A stretch of 64,000 nt of DNA from Hymenobacter sp. BT730 (GTDB lineage: Bacteria > Bacteroidota > Bacteroidia > Cytophagales > Hymenobacteraceae), in the NCBI RefSeq assembly GCF_030542105.1, contig NZ_JAUOFB010000004.1:124001-188000 (forward strand), in the 5' to 3' direction. Each line of letters opens with the position of its first letter. Position 1 is the first letter of the stretch. Positions 43,653 to 52,877 of this stretch are shown in pieces. Position numbers and translations under genes: made by a program. A model generated the notes under the pieces. It saw nothing but the letters and a program-made list of their open reading frames with translations. It was not told the DNA's origin and searched no databases.

Positions 43653-44945
43653 CTAGCGGGCCAGCCGGATGCCGGTAAACTGCCAGCGCTTATCAGCATG
43701 GAAGAAATTGCGGTAGCTCAACCGGATATGGCTGGCGGGCGTGGCGCAGGAGCCCCCGCGCAGCACCAGCTGATTTACCATAAACTTGCCGTTGTACTCC
43801 CCCAGCGCCCCGGCTGCTTTGTGGTAGCCCGGGTAAGGGTGATATGCCGAGTACGTCCATTCCCAAACGTCGCCCCACAATTGATGACATTCCGTGGGTG
43901 AGGCATCTGCAGCGAGTGGTTTAGGATGATACAGCCCACTTTCCTGAAAGTTGCCTTGTGGGGTAGTGGGGGCAAACTGGCGGGCGGCAATTTCCCATTC
44001 TGCCTCAGTGGGCAGCCGCGCCCCGGCCCAGTTGGCGTAGGCATCTGCCTCATAAAAGCTAACGTGCGTGACTGGTGCCGCCAGCTGCAGGGGCTGCAGT
44101 CCGCGCATGGTAAACTGAAACCAGCCTTCCGGGCGGTGCACCCAGTACAAAGGAGCTTGCCAGCCTTGCTGCTGCACCATATCCCAACCTTCGCCCAGCC
44201 AGAAACGGAAGTCCTTGTAAGCGCCGGCCTCCATAAATGCCAGGTACTCGGCGTTAGTCACCAGCCGGTTTTGCAGGCTGAAGTCTCCTACGTAGGTGGG
44301 GTGGCTCGGGAGCTCATTATCGAAGCAGAACCCTGGTTCCTGCTGGCCGATAGTATATACGCCTCCCGCCACGGGCAGCCAGGCGGCAGGCGGGGGCAGT
44401 GGGGCTTCGATGTTTTTTGGGGGAGCCGCCCGATAAGCCGGGGCCAGGGGGCTGGTGCTGAGAATGTACTGAATATCGGTAAGCAGAAGTTCCTGGTGTT
44501 GCTGCTCGTGTTGCAGGCCCAGCTCAAATAGCTCGAAAAAAACTGCGGGCAGCTCGCTGGCATAAGCATCCAGCAGGCGGCGGATGGCAAGGTCCACGGC
44601 GGCGCGGTAAGCATACACATCGGCCAGAGCAGGGCGGGAGATGGTGCCTCGGTCGGCGCGGTTTACCCGGCTGCCCAGGGAGTTATAGTAGGAGTTGAAC
44701 AGGTAGGCATACTCCGGGTGGAAAACGGTGTAGTCCGGTAGATATTCGCGTAGCAGAAACGTCTCAAAAAACCAGGTGGTATGCGCCAGATGCCATTTGG
44801 GCGGGCTAACATCCAGCATGGGCTGCACCACGGTATCCTCAGGCAGCAACGGCCGGCAGATGGCCTCCGTTTGGGCCCGTACCAGGGAATAGCGGGCCAA
44901 CAGCGCTTCGCCGGTGCGGGTGGCAGGAGTCAGGACTTCAGGCAT
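43653..44945 (-). CDS. egtB: ergothioneine sulfoxide synthase
   Basis: 430 residues. Joins hercynine to a thiol (gamma-glutamylcysteine or cysteine) using O2 and iron. The DinB-like N-domain carries HLAHTTWFFE with His52/His55 and HEQQHQE with His146/His150, the iron ligands; the C-domain is formylglycine-generating-enzyme-like (RLPTEAEWEIAAR, LWGDVWEWTYS, LVLRGGSCAT, RNFFHADKRWQFTGIRLAR). Type I versus other EgtB subclasses was not resolved. First gene of egtB-egtD-PLP enzyme. Confidence 0.94.
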   Translation of the reverse strand: MPEVLTPATRTGEALLARYSLVRAQTEAICRPLLPEDTVVQPMLDVSPPKWHLAHTTWFFETFLLREYLPDYTVFHPEYAYLFNSYYNSLGSRVNRADRGTISRPALADVYAYRAAVDLAIRRLLDAYASELPAVFFELFELGLQHEQQHQELLLTDIQYILSTSPLAPAYRAAPPKNIEAPLPPPAAWLPVAGGVYTIGQQEPGFCFDNELPSHPTYVGDFSLQNRLVTNAEYLAFMEAGAYKDFRFWLGEGWDMVQQQGWQAPLYWVHRPEGWFQFTMRGLQPLQLAAPVTHVSFYEADAYANWAGARLPTEAEWEIAARQFAPTTPQGNFQESGLYHPKPLAADASPTECHQLWGDVWEWTYSAYHPYPGYHKAAGALGEYNGKFMVNQLVLRGGSCATPASHIRLSYRNFFHADKRWQFTGIRLAR

Positions 44946-45127
44946 GGCGTGGCAGGGTTAGGGCGGAAAGGTAGGTATTTCAATAACTGCTGAAGCCTGG
45001 GTCAGGTTTTCGGGCCCTATCCATACCAAACAGCTTTTACCGGCAAATACGTAGCATTGGGCCAGGTTGATAAGGGGTAGAGCGAAACCCGTCGTTATTT
45101 GCCCTTCTCTTTCATAACTAGTTCGCC

Positions 45128-46201
45128 ATGGCTTTACACCTGCGCTACTCCCGCCGTGCTTTGCAGTTCAACTTTCCGGCCCGTACTTCCCGTGGTGCCC
45201 TGACAGAGCATATAGCCTGGTACCTGCATCTCACGGATGAGCGCCAACCACAAGTTCAGGGCATTGGCGAAGCAGCTCCTTTGGCCGGTCTCAGCCCCGA
45301 CCACCGGCCCGATATAGAAGCGTTTCTCAGGGACCTATGCACCCGCTTTAACGCGGCCGGTTATCAGCAATTTACTCCGGAAGAAGTGCCGGTGCTGGTT
45401 GCGCCGGAGTGGCCATCCATCCGCTTTGCCCTGGAAGCCGCTGCTCTGGACTGGCTGCACGTAGGCCGCCGCATCCTCTTTGATACTGCCTTTAGCCGGG
45501 GAGAAGTCGGCCTGCCCATCAATGGCCTGATCTGGATGGGGGATGCTGCCTTTATGCGGGAACAGATTCGCCGGAAGCTAGGGGAGGGCTATTCCTGCCT
45601 GAAACTTAAAATCGGGAGCCTGGATTTTGCCACGGAATTGGAGCTGCTGGCGGAAATCCGGGCCGTAGCCAGCCCGCAAGAGCTAACGTTGCGGGTAGAT
45701 GCCAATGGAGCCTTCAGCCCTGAAAACGCAGCGCAGCGCCTGGAACAGCTGGCTGCTTTTAGCCTGCATTCCATTGAACAGCCAGTGCAACCCGGGCAGC
45801 CAAACCTCATGGCCACCCTGTGTCAAACCTCACCCGTGCCCATTGCCCTGGATGAAGAGTTGATTGGCGTAACGGATGCCCAGAAGCAAGCCGCCCTGCT
45901 GGATGCGTTGCAGCCTGCATATATTATTCTGAAACCTACGTTGCTGGGAGGATTTGCGGCCACCCGGCGCTGGGTAGCGCTGGCTAAGGAGCGGGGCATT
46001 GGCTGGTGGCTTACCTCCGCCCTGGAATCCAATATTGGCCTCAATGCCGTGAGCCAACTCACAGCAGCTCTGCAGGTAGGTGATTTTCCGCAGGGCCTGG
46101 GTACCGGGCAACTCTACCATAATAACATCGCCAGCCCCCTGCATATACAACACGGTTACCTGCATTACGCTGCTGGTGGCGCCTGGGAAATACCCGACTA
46201 A
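45128..46201 (+). CDS. menC: o-succinylbenzoate synthase
   Basis: 357 residues of the enolase superfamily. Dehydrates SHCHC to o-succinylbenzoate for menaquinone. Catalytic Lys161 is in KLKIG, metal ligands are Asp191 (DANGA), Glu217 (SIEQP) and Asp242 (LDEEL), and the second Lys is in ILKPTLLGG; SALESNIGL is also typical. Dipeptide epimerase function is less likely given the KPTLLGG and SALESNI patterns. Its stop overlaps the next ATG (TAATG at 46199-46203), so the aspartyl protease gene is translationally coupled. Confidence 0.9.
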   Translation: MALHLRYSRRALQFNFPARTSRGALTEHIAWYLHLTDERQPQVQGIGEAAPLAGLSPDHRPDIEAFLRDLCTRFNAAGYQQFTPEEVPVLVAPEWPSIRFALEAAALDWLHVGRRILFDTAFSRGEVGLPINGLIWMGDAAFMREQIRRKLGEGYSCLKLKIGSLDFATELELLAEIRAVASPQELTLRVDANGAFSPENAAQRLEQLAAFSLHSIEQPVQPGQPNLMATLCQTSPVPIALDEELIGVTDAQKQAALLDALQPAYIILKPTLLGGFAATRRWVALAKERGIGWWLTSALESNIGLNAVSQLTAALQVGDFPQGLGTGQLYHNNIASPLHIQHGYLHYAAGGAWEIPD

Positions 46202-47550
46202 TGCACCGAAAAGGCTGGTTTCAGAAGTGCATTTTTCTTATATTACCCGATATCTATGTTGCCCTGATGCCTGCCCTCCTGTTCACCTTTGCTCATGCTT
46301 ATTACCTGCCGCGGATCCGCTGCTGGGCGCTGCTGGTTGTGGTGTTGCTGCTGTTGGTGGCCCCCGGTTTCAGCCAGCCGGCAGTGTTTCAGTTTGCAAA
46401 GGCGCGCAAGCATCGGGTGGAGCTGCCCTTCGACCTGCAGCGCAACCTCATCATCGTAAGTGCCCAGCTCAACGGCAAGGGGCCGTATAACTTCATGCTC
46501 GATACTGGTGTGGGTACCTCCCTTATCACCGATCCGCATTTACAGCAACAATTGCAGCTGGCGGAAGGGCAGCGGTTTCGGGTGGCCGGCGTAGGCGAGG
46601 AAACGGCCCTGGAGGCTTTTATGACGGAAGGCGTGCGGGTGGAACTGGCCGGTGTAGTGGCCCCCAAGCTCGACATGCTGGTTTTTTCTGATGATGTGCT
46701 GGACCTCTCCAGCTACGTAGGTGTACCCATTCATGGCATTCTGGGCCGGGACCTGTTCCAGAGCTTTATTGTGGAGGTGCAGCCCAGTGAAGGTCGGTTG
46801 GTGTTGTTTGACCCCGTGAAATACAAGCACCCCCGGGGCCGGCGCTGGTCCAGTTTGCCCCTGGAAATGGAGGGTGACAAGGCTTACATCACCACTAATG
46901 TCACCCTGCACGATTCGCTAACGCTCCCACTAAAGCTGATTCTGGACACGGGCGCCGGACATGCCCTTTCTTTGGAAACCGGCTCCGATAAGCGCCTGAC
47001 CCTACCGCCCAAAGTACTGCGCACCCAGCTGGGGCGCGGCCTCAGCGGCTATATCAACGGATATATGGGCCGGGTAACCTCCATGCAGCTGGGAAAATAT
47101 CACCTCGACAACCTCCTGACCTCTTTCCCCGATGATGCCGATGTGCGCCAGCGCACCGAAACCTTCCGCAATGGCAACATTGGCCTGGAGTTGCTTAAGC
47201 GCTTCTCCCTTGTTATTGACTACCCGCACAACCGGCTGCTGCTAAAGCCCAACTCCCTGTACCACGACCCTTTTGAGCACGATATGTGCGGCCTGGATCT
47301 GGTAGCAACCGGCCCTGATTTTCGCTCCTTTATCGTGGTGAAAATTCAGCCGGCATCTCCGGCCGCGGAAGCAAAACTGCAACCCGGCGACCAGCTGGTG
47401 GCTATTAACATGCTGCCGGCCAACACCTACACGCTTACCCAACTCAGTCGGTTATTACATTCTGCCGATGGGCGTAGCATTCTGCTGGTGGTGCGCCGCT
47501 CCGATGGGGAACTGCACACCGCTATGGTGAAGCTGAGGCGGCAGATATAA
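46201..47550 (+). CDS. aspartyl protease with C-terminal PDZ domain
   Basis: 449 residues. An N-terminal membrane segment (CWALLVVVLLLLVAPGFSQ) precedes two retropepsin-like halves, each with a catalytic motif: LDTGVGTS and LDTGAGHA. A PDZ domain follows at about 370-445 (IQPASPAAEAKLQPGDQLVAINMLPA). Periplasmic, membrane-bound or released by signal cleavage. The ATG 46201 overlaps the menC stop; an alternative ATG at 46267 would shorten the leader to a more usual signal. No substrate known. Confidence 0.85.
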   Translation: MHRKGWFQKCIFLILPDIYVALMPALLFTFAHAYYLPRIRCWALLVVVLLLLVAPGFSQPAVFQFAKARKHRVELPFDLQRNLIIVSAQLNGKGPYNFMLDTGVGTSLITDPHLQQQLQLAEGQRFRVAGVGEETALEAFMTEGVRVELAGVVAPKLDMLVFSDDVLDLSSYVGVPIHGILGRDLFQSFIVEVQPSEGRLVLFDPVKYKHPRGRRWSSLPLEMEGDKAYITTNVTLHDSLTLPLKLILDTGAGHALSLETGSDKRLTLPPKVLRTQLGRGLSGYINGYMGRVTSMQLGKYHLDNLLTSFPDDADVRQRTETFRNGNIGLELLKRFSLVIDYPHNRLLLKPNSLYHDPFEHDMCGLDLVATGPDFRSFIVVKIQPASPAAEAKLQPGDQLVAINMLPANTYTLTQLSRLLHSADGRSILLVVRRSDGELHTAMVKLRRQI

Positions 47551-47610
47551 TTGGGGTTAGGCGAAAAATCCTACCTTACAAGCCCGTCATTTCTGCCCGA
47601 TTTCCACCCA

Positions 47611-48777
47611 ATGCCCACGGCCACTTCGTCCGCGCTGCCCCAGCCACCACCCGGCATTCGGGAAAATCAGCACATCTATTCTGATTATTTCGACGAAGAA
47701 TTTGCCCGCGAGCTGGATGAAAACATCCTGCAATTGCTCGACCGGGTCTGGTTTCGCTCCAAGCTAGTGGGCTTCGAGGACTTTCCGCAGCGCAACAACC
47801 CCGACCGCCCCCTGATTTTTGCCTCCAACCACTCCGGCATGGCCTTTCCCTGGGATGCTATGGTGGCCCTGGCGCACCTGATGCGCTGCCTGCCCAAGCC
47901 GGACGATCTGCCCCGCCCGCTGTCGGCGCCGCTGCTGTCCAAGTCCACGCTCATGAACCCGTTTCTGGTGCGGGACTTCTGGAAAAAGTGTGGCTGTGTT
48001 GATGCCACCACGCTCAATTTCGAGACGATGATGTACTACCAGGAGCACAACCTGATGCTGTATCCGGAGGGCGTGCCGGGCATCGGGAAGGGGTTTAACC
48101 GCAAGTACCAGCTGCAGCGCATGGCCACCAGCATGCTGCGCCTTGGCATTCAGCACCGCACCGATATTGTGCCGTTTTACACCATCAACGGCGAATACCT
48201 GAACCCCTATGCGTATAGCTGGGACTGGATAAACCGCCTGAGCAAGAAAATTGGGATTCCCTTTTTGCCGCTGGGACCCATTATTTTGCTGGTGCTGCTG
48301 CAGCCCTGGTGTTTCTATATGGCCTTTCCGGCCAAACTCACCTTTGTGCTCGGTAAGCGCATCAGCCCCTATGAGCTAACCTCTAAAGCCCACGATGAGC
48401 TAAGCCGGGAGGAGTACTTAGAACTCAGCGAGCAGGTACGCCAGCATATGCAGCAGGAACTGGATGCCGCCGTGCAGCAACACGGCCGGCACCCGTACTG
48501 CTGGCAGGAACTATGGCAGCGCATGAAAGAAAACAGCCGCTATTTCCCCTTCTTTCTGCCTTTTGCCTGGCCGGCCTTATTCACTGAGTTTGAGCGGCAG
48601 TACGTGAAAGAAGGCCGCCGCAATATCAACCTTAATCTGACCAGCCCGGGTGCCTGGCTACGTATGATCTGGCGCAATCCGTTTACCATCAGCTTCTTTA
48701 TTCCCATTCTGGGCTGGATTCCTATTGCCATTCGTGGCTACCGGGGAAATACGATTAAAAAGTTAGAGCAGTATTGA
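47611..48777 (+). CDS. PlsC-like glycerol/lysophospholipid acyltransferase
   Basis: 388 residues from ATG 47611. The acyltransferase motifs ASNHSGMAFPWDAM (residues about 70-83) and LYPEGVPGIGKGFN (about 150) correspond to the NHxxxxD and EGTxS-type blocks, but the spacing in NHSGMAFPWD is longer than HX4D. Membrane segments follow at about 225-245 and 370-385. Probably esterifies a lysolipid or other alcohol at the inner membrane. Sixty-one bases after the protease gene, same strand. Confidence 0.75.
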   Translation: MPTATSSALPQPPPGIRENQHIYSDYFDEEFARELDENILQLLDRVWFRSKLVGFEDFPQRNNPDRPLIFASNHSGMAFPWDAMVALAHLMRCLPKPDDLPRPLSAPLLSKSTLMNPFLVRDFWKKCGCVDATTLNFETMMYYQEHNLMLYPEGVPGIGKGFNRKYQLQRMATSMLRLGIQHRTDIVPFYTINGEYLNPYAYSWDWINRLSKKIGIPFLPLGPIILLVLLQPWCFYMAFPAKLTFVLGKRISPYELTSKAHDELSREEYLELSEQVRQHMQQELDAAVQQHGRHPYCWQELWQRMKENSRYFPFFLPFAWPALFTEFERQYVKEGRRNINLNLTSPGAWLRMIWRNPFTISFFIPILGWIPIAIRGYRGNTIKKLEQY

Positions 48778-48915
48778 GGTCAAAAGTCTTATGGCCGCCT
48801 CGGCATTTTCTTTACTGATTTCAGAAGAAATTCTTCTTGTAAATCAAACTCTTAGCTAACACCCCTGCGCTTATTCTGCGTATACCCGTTCTAGAGTTGC
48901 CCACCGTTCCCACCC

Positions 48916-49911
48916 ATGCCTTCTTCCCAACATTTGCTGCTGAAGCAGTTTCTCACGGCTGCCACAGGGCCACTGGCCCGGCAGCGGCCGTCCTTAAGTA
49001 AGCTACGGCTGGCGTGCGAACTGGGCGCTTTATTTCAGTTTCTGCCCTGGAATGTGTTTCTCGAAGAAACCTGCATTGAAGGTATGGAAGCGGAATGGCT
49101 CCGGCCCCGGGGCGTCCCTGCGCATCGGGTGTTGCTGTACCTGCATGGTGGCGGCTACGTGCTGGGCTCGCCCAATACCCACCGCAGCATGATTGGCGCC
49201 TTGGCCCAACGCTGCCAGATGCAAGCTCTGAGCATTAATTACCGCAAAGCCCCCGAGTATCCCTTTCCGGCCGCTTTGCAGGACGCGCTTTTGGCCTACC
49301 GCTGGCTGCTGCAGGAAGGATTTCAACCCCATAACATTATCATAGCCGGCGACTCCGCCGGGGGAGGGCTGACGCTGGCCTTGTTGCTGGCCCTGCGCGA
49401 TGGGGGCGAGGCCCTGCCCGCCGCCGCTATTGGCCTTTCCCCGTGGACGGATCTGGCCCTACCGGCGGGCACACTCCATCGGTTGGCACAGGAAGAAACT
49501 CAGGTGCTGGAAGCGCTGGAAATCCGAAATTGGGGCGCTATGTACGCCGCCGATACGGCCCCGGGAAACCCGTTGCTTTCGCCCTCCAAAGCAGCTTTAC
49601 ACAACCTGCCACCGCTCCTGATTCAGCTTTCCGATGCCGAAGTGCTTTGTGAAGATGGGTTGGGATTTGTAGAAAAGGCCCGGGCTGCGGGCGTACCTGT
49701 TACGTTGCAGCAGTTTGAAGGCCTGGTGCATTGGTGGCACTTGTTCTGGCGGTTTCTGCCAGAAGGCCGGCAAGCCCTGGATCAGGTTGCGGTGTTTGTG
49801 CACGGTATCTGGTCTGCTCAGGTAGAAGCGGCGCGTCTGGTAGAGGTGGCCCGCAAAAAGGTAAAAGTGCCTGTTCGCAACAGCCTTGTTCAGCTTAGAA
49901 AATGGGTTTAA
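48916..49911 (+). CDS. hormone-sensitive-lipase-type alpha/beta hydrolase
   Basis: 331 residues. The HSL family oxyanion motif LHGGGYVLGSP is at 77-87 and the nucleophile Ser147 is in GDSAGGG; the Asp is probably in SDAEVLCEDG and the His in GLVHWWHLF. Acts on short-chain esters by family. A C-terminal basic helix (EVARKKVKVPVRNSLVQLRKW) is added. Cytoplasmic, with no signal. The upstream acyltransferase is 138 bases away, so a separate promoter is likely. Confidence 0.85.
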   Translation: MPSSQHLLLKQFLTAATGPLARQRPSLSKLRLACELGALFQFLPWNVFLEETCIEGMEAEWLRPRGVPAHRVLLYLHGGGYVLGSPNTHRSMIGALAQRCQMQALSINYRKAPEYPFPAALQDALLAYRWLLQEGFQPHNIIIAGDSAGGGLTLALLLALRDGGEALPAAAIGLSPWTDLALPAGTLHRLAQEETQVLEALEIRNWGAMYAADTAPGNPLLSPSKAALHNLPPLLIQLSDAEVLCEDGLGFVEKARAAGVPVTLQQFEGLVHWWHLFWRFLPEGRQALDQVAVFVHGIWSAQVEAARLVEVARKKVKVPVRNSLVQLRKWV

Positions 49912-50035
49912 CCATTAACTGGTATAAGCAGAGTCGAGGAGTCATTGAGTAGCCTGCTTCAGCAGAAAACGCTAGTCGAAAAAAGTCAGTGAAAAAATCT
50001 TTATCCTCACATTCAACTATATAGTGCGCTTTTCG

Positions 50036-50043
50036 TAGGTTTG
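50036..50043 (+). promoter_or_regulatory. -7 element for the phasin-like gene
   Basis: TAGGTTTG matches TAnnTTTG fully; no good TTG was found at -33. It is 87 bases before ATG 50131. Confidence 0.4.
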
Positions 50044-50130
50044 CGCTAAGTAGTCGGCTTGCATACTACTTTTCCCGGCGGGCGGGTTGCGGCGCCGTTA
50101 TTCTTTCACTTTTTTCTACCTCTACCTTTT

Positions 50131-50634
50131 ATGGAAGATCTGTTTAAAAAATTCATCAACGCCGGTGTCGGCTTCGTGTCGCTCACCAGTGACCGGGTGC
50201 AGAACACCATCGACATGCTGGTGAAAGAAAGCAAACTGTCGGAGAAAGAGGGCGAGAAGATTATGGAAGAGCTGCGCAAAAACACTGACACCAAGCGCAA
50301 GGAGTTGGAAAAGCAGTTCAACAGCATCACTTCGCGCATGATGAAGACCGTGGGCCTGGCTACCAGCAGCGAAGTAGAAGAGCTGAAGCGCACCGTGAAA
50401 GGGGGCTCCAAGTCTTCAACTTCCGGCAGCAAATCAGGCGCGGCGGCAAAGCCAGCCGCGAAGTCTGCCGGCGCCAGCAAAACCAGCGGTGCTGCTAAAA
50501 GCGCTACTGCCAAAGCCGGTAGCGCATCGGCCAGCAAAGCTTCCAAACCAGCCGCAAGCAAGTCAACCGGTACAAAATCAGGCTCCAAGAGCGCCCCAAA
50601 AGCTTCTGACTCTACCGGTGCTTCGGCTTCCTAG
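50131..50634 (+). CDS. phasin-like protein with basic low-complexity tail
   Basis: 167 residues from ATG 50131. Residues 1-90 are helical and amphipathic (FINAGVGFVSLTSDRVQNTIDMLVKESKLSEKEGEKIMEEL, then TKRKELEKQFNSIT), like phasin/PhaF N-domains that coat storage granules. Residues about 92-167 consist of Lys, Ala, Ser, Gly and Pro (KSGAAAKPAAKSAGASK), resembling histone H1 or the PhaF tail that binds DNA. No PHA synthase lies here. It precedes ubiB, with a terminator between. Role is inferred only. Confidence 0.65.
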   Translation: MEDLFKKFINAGVGFVSLTSDRVQNTIDMLVKESKLSEKEGEKIMEELRKNTDTKRKELEKQFNSITSRMMKTVGLATSSEVEELKRTVKGGSKSSTSGSKSGAAAKPAAKSAGASKTSGAAKSATAKAGSASASKASKPAASKSTGTKSGSKSAPKASDSTGASAS

Positions 50635-50657
50635 TCGTCTCCTACAGCTTATCTGAG

Positions 50658-50698
50658 AAAAAGCCAGTTCCACGCACTGCGGGGCACTGGCTTTTTCC
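50658..50698 (+). terminator. terminator of the phasin-like gene
   Basis: AAAAAGCCAGT and ACTGGCTTTTT (50658-50668 and 50686-50696) around a 17-base loop, next to the ubiB promoter. Confidence 0.85.
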
Positions 50699-50726
50699 TT
50701 GTTAGTGGCATTCAGTCGCTATTTTG
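50699..50726 (+). promoter_or_regulatory. ubiB promoter
   Basis: TTG at 50699-50701, 18 bases, then TATTTTG at 50720-50726, the same spacing as the hutU promoter. ATG is at 50760. Confidence 0.55.
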
Positions 50727-50759
50727 CACTTTCCTTTTGCTCACGCCGGCCTCTAGCGC

Positions 50760-52442
50760 ATGTTTAAGAATACCATATCAAATCTGGGCCGCATTCGGCA
50801 GGTAGCAGAAGTGCTGGTGCGTTATGGGTTTGCGGATGTGGTAACCACGACGGCGCTGCGCCGCTTGGTGCCGCAGAAGCAGCGCCTTTCCTGGCGCAAT
50901 TCCCAGCAGGCGGTGTTTGAAACCACGCGTTGGGAACGGGTGCGCATGATTATCGAGGAGCTGGGTCCCACCTTCATAAAGCTGGCCCAGGCCCTGAGCA
51001 ACCGCGCCGACCTGCTCCCGCAAGGACTAATTGACGAGTTTGAAAAGCTGCAGAGCAATGTGCCGCCATTTGATGTACGCATTGCCCGGCAGATTATTGA
51101 GCAGGAGCTGGGAAAGCCGGTAGAAGAGCTGTTCAGTGAGTTTGAAGAAGTAACACTGGGCTCAGCCAGCATTGGGCAGGTGCACCGCGCCCGCCTGTAT
51201 ACCGGCGAGGAAGTGGTAGTGAAAGTGCAGCGCCCCGACGTGCAGGAAAAAGTGCGCACCGATCTGAGCCTGCTCCACGAATTGGTGCGTCTCACCAGCG
51301 GCTTCCTGCGCAAACATGGTCTCTCCAACCCCCAGGATATTGTGGACGCTTTTGAGCGGAGCATGCTCAAGGAAATGGACTATACCTCCGAGGCGCGGAG
51401 CATGGACCAGTTCCGCAAGCTTTACGCCGACTACGAGACGTTCTACATTCCCAAGCCTTTCCGGGAGCTGAGCACCGCCCGAGTACTAGTAATTGAGTAT
51501 GTGAACGGCTGCAAAATTACGGATAAAGTGCAGCTAAATGCCTGGAATCTCAGCCCCGAGAAGGTGGCGGAAACCGGCATGGATATTTACCTCACGCAAA
51601 TATTTGAGTTCGGGCGCTTCCACGCCGACCCGCACCCCGGCAACGTGCTGGTACGCCCCGACGGCACGCTGGTGCTCATCGATTTTGGCATGGTGGGCAA
51701 GCTCACCAAGCAGCAGAAATACGCCTTTGCCGGCGTGTTCATCAGCATGGCGCAGCAGGACCCGCGCGCCATGGCCCTGAGCTTCCGCCGCCTGTCCATC
51801 ACCAGCGACATTCCTGACATGCGCGCCTTTGAGGCCGACCTCAACGAAATAATTGAGGACTTCTCAACGCTGGATGTGAAGGAAATGAATATGAGCGACC
51901 TGGCCGACTCGCTGCAGGGCATTATCTATAAATACAAGCTGCAGGTGCCCGGCGCGGTGTTTCTCATTCTGCGGGCCCTCGTTATTTTGGAAGGCATCGG
52001 CAAAGTACTGCACCCGTCCTTTAACACTTTTGAGTTTGTACGACCTTACGGTGCGCGCATTATGGCCGAGCAGTACTCACCGGAAAATATTCTCAGCGAA
52101 GCCCAATACACCGGCACGCAGTTGCTGGCGCTGCTCCAAACTCTACCTACCGATTTGCGCCAGATTGTGCGCAAAATTTCCCGCGGCGACCTGCGCGTGC
52201 GGGTAGAACTGGGCGGATACCAGCTGCTCCTGCGCAAAGCTGACCAACTGGTATCGCGCACTATTATTGCCCTGATTGCGGTGGCGTTTTTGCTGTTTTC
52301 GGGGCTGAGCCTGCTGGGGCATTATTCGCCGGAAATGCGTTACTCGCATGGTATTCCGGTGCTGACGTGGTGGAGCCTGGGTATTACTGGTTTTCTGTTT
52401 TTGGTATTGCTGATTTTAGGAACGAAGCGGGAACGTAAATAG
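50760..52442 (+). CDS. ubiB: UbiB/AarF/ABC1 family kinase-like protein
   Basis: 560 residues. Family features: KLAQ at 74-77 where KxGQ is usual (FIKLAQALSNRADLLP), the Ala-rich loop equivalent GSASIGQVHRA, VVVKVQRP with the ATP-site Lys, EMDYTSEA, FHADPHPGN and DFGMVG. Two C-terminal membrane helices (ALIAVAFLLFSGLSLLGHY, WSLGITGFLFLVLLILG). UbiB-type proteins support quinone biosynthesis or lipid transport; here the quinone would be menaquinone. Extra copies of its 3' end occur at 53108 and 53812. Confidence 0.93.
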   Translation: MFKNTISNLGRIRQVAEVLVRYGFADVVTTTALRRLVPQKQRLSWRNSQQAVFETTRWERVRMIIEELGPTFIKLAQALSNRADLLPQGLIDEFEKLQSNVPPFDVRIARQIIEQELGKPVEELFSEFEEVTLGSASIGQVHRARLYTGEEVVVKVQRPDVQEKVRTDLSLLHELVRLTSGFLRKHGLSNPQDIVDAFERSMLKEMDYTSEARSMDQFRKLYADYETFYIPKPFRELSTARVLVIEYVNGCKITDKVQLNAWNLSPEKVAETGMDIYLTQIFEFGRFHADPHPGNVLVRPDGTLVLIDFGMVGKLTKQQKYAFAGVFISMAQQDPRAMALSFRRLSITSDIPDMRAFEADLNEIIEDFSTLDVKEMNMSDLADSLQGIIYKYKLQVPGAVFLILRALVILEGIGKVLHPSFNTFEFVRPYGARIMAEQYSPENILSEAQYTGTQLLALLQTLPTDLRQIVRKISRGDLRVRVELGGYQLLLRKADQLVSRTIIALIAVAFLLFSGLSLLGHYSPEMRYSHGIPVLTWWSLGITGFLFLVLLILGTKRERK

Positions 52443-52496
52443 CTTCTGTTAAAAATTTTACCCCAAGTATTTTGCTGTAATCATTTTTATTTGAAT

Positions 52497-52877
52497 TTAA
52501 ATTTGCAAATCGAATACACCAAAATCCTCAACTGGCATATATTTTCCTTGGTCTTTATCAAAGTAATAAATATTGACAATAGTTTTTTTATTTACTGTGT
52601 CTATTTTAATAAAACCTTTGTATTTATACCCGTTTTTGCTCACTATTTTATTAGCATTGATATAGTTTATGTCTTTTTTTAATATTTTAATTACAAAATT
52701 GTATGTATATTTTTTGCCTTTAAATGCAGAAAATAAATCGTGCGTCATTAGCCATTTTTCACTTGCTATTGTTAAATAACAATATTTATCTATGCAGCTT
52801 ATTTTGGTATTTGTTTTCAAACTGCCAGTACAAGAAAGGCAAAATAACGCCAATGTCAGTAAATGTATTTTTTTCAT
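52497..52877 (-). CDS. AT-rich lipoprotein, accessory gene A of the ubiB-pgm interval
   Basis: 126 residues from ATG 52877 with a lipoprotein signal (IHLLTLALFCLSC, Cys16). The rest is Lys/Tyr/Ile-rich (KKYTYNFVIKILKKDINYINANKIV) and beta-like with no family match. Codons are strongly AT-rich, the most extreme in the window. It ends 55 bases from the ubiB stop in convergent orientation, and a ubiB tail copy lies beyond its start. Confidence 0.6.
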   Translation of the reverse strand: MKKIHLLTLALFCLSCTGSLKTNTKISCIDKYCYLTIASEKWLMTHDLFSAFKGKKYTYNFVIKILKKDINYINANKIVSKNGYKYKGFIKIDTVNKKTIVNIYYFDKDQGKYMPVEDFGVFDLQI

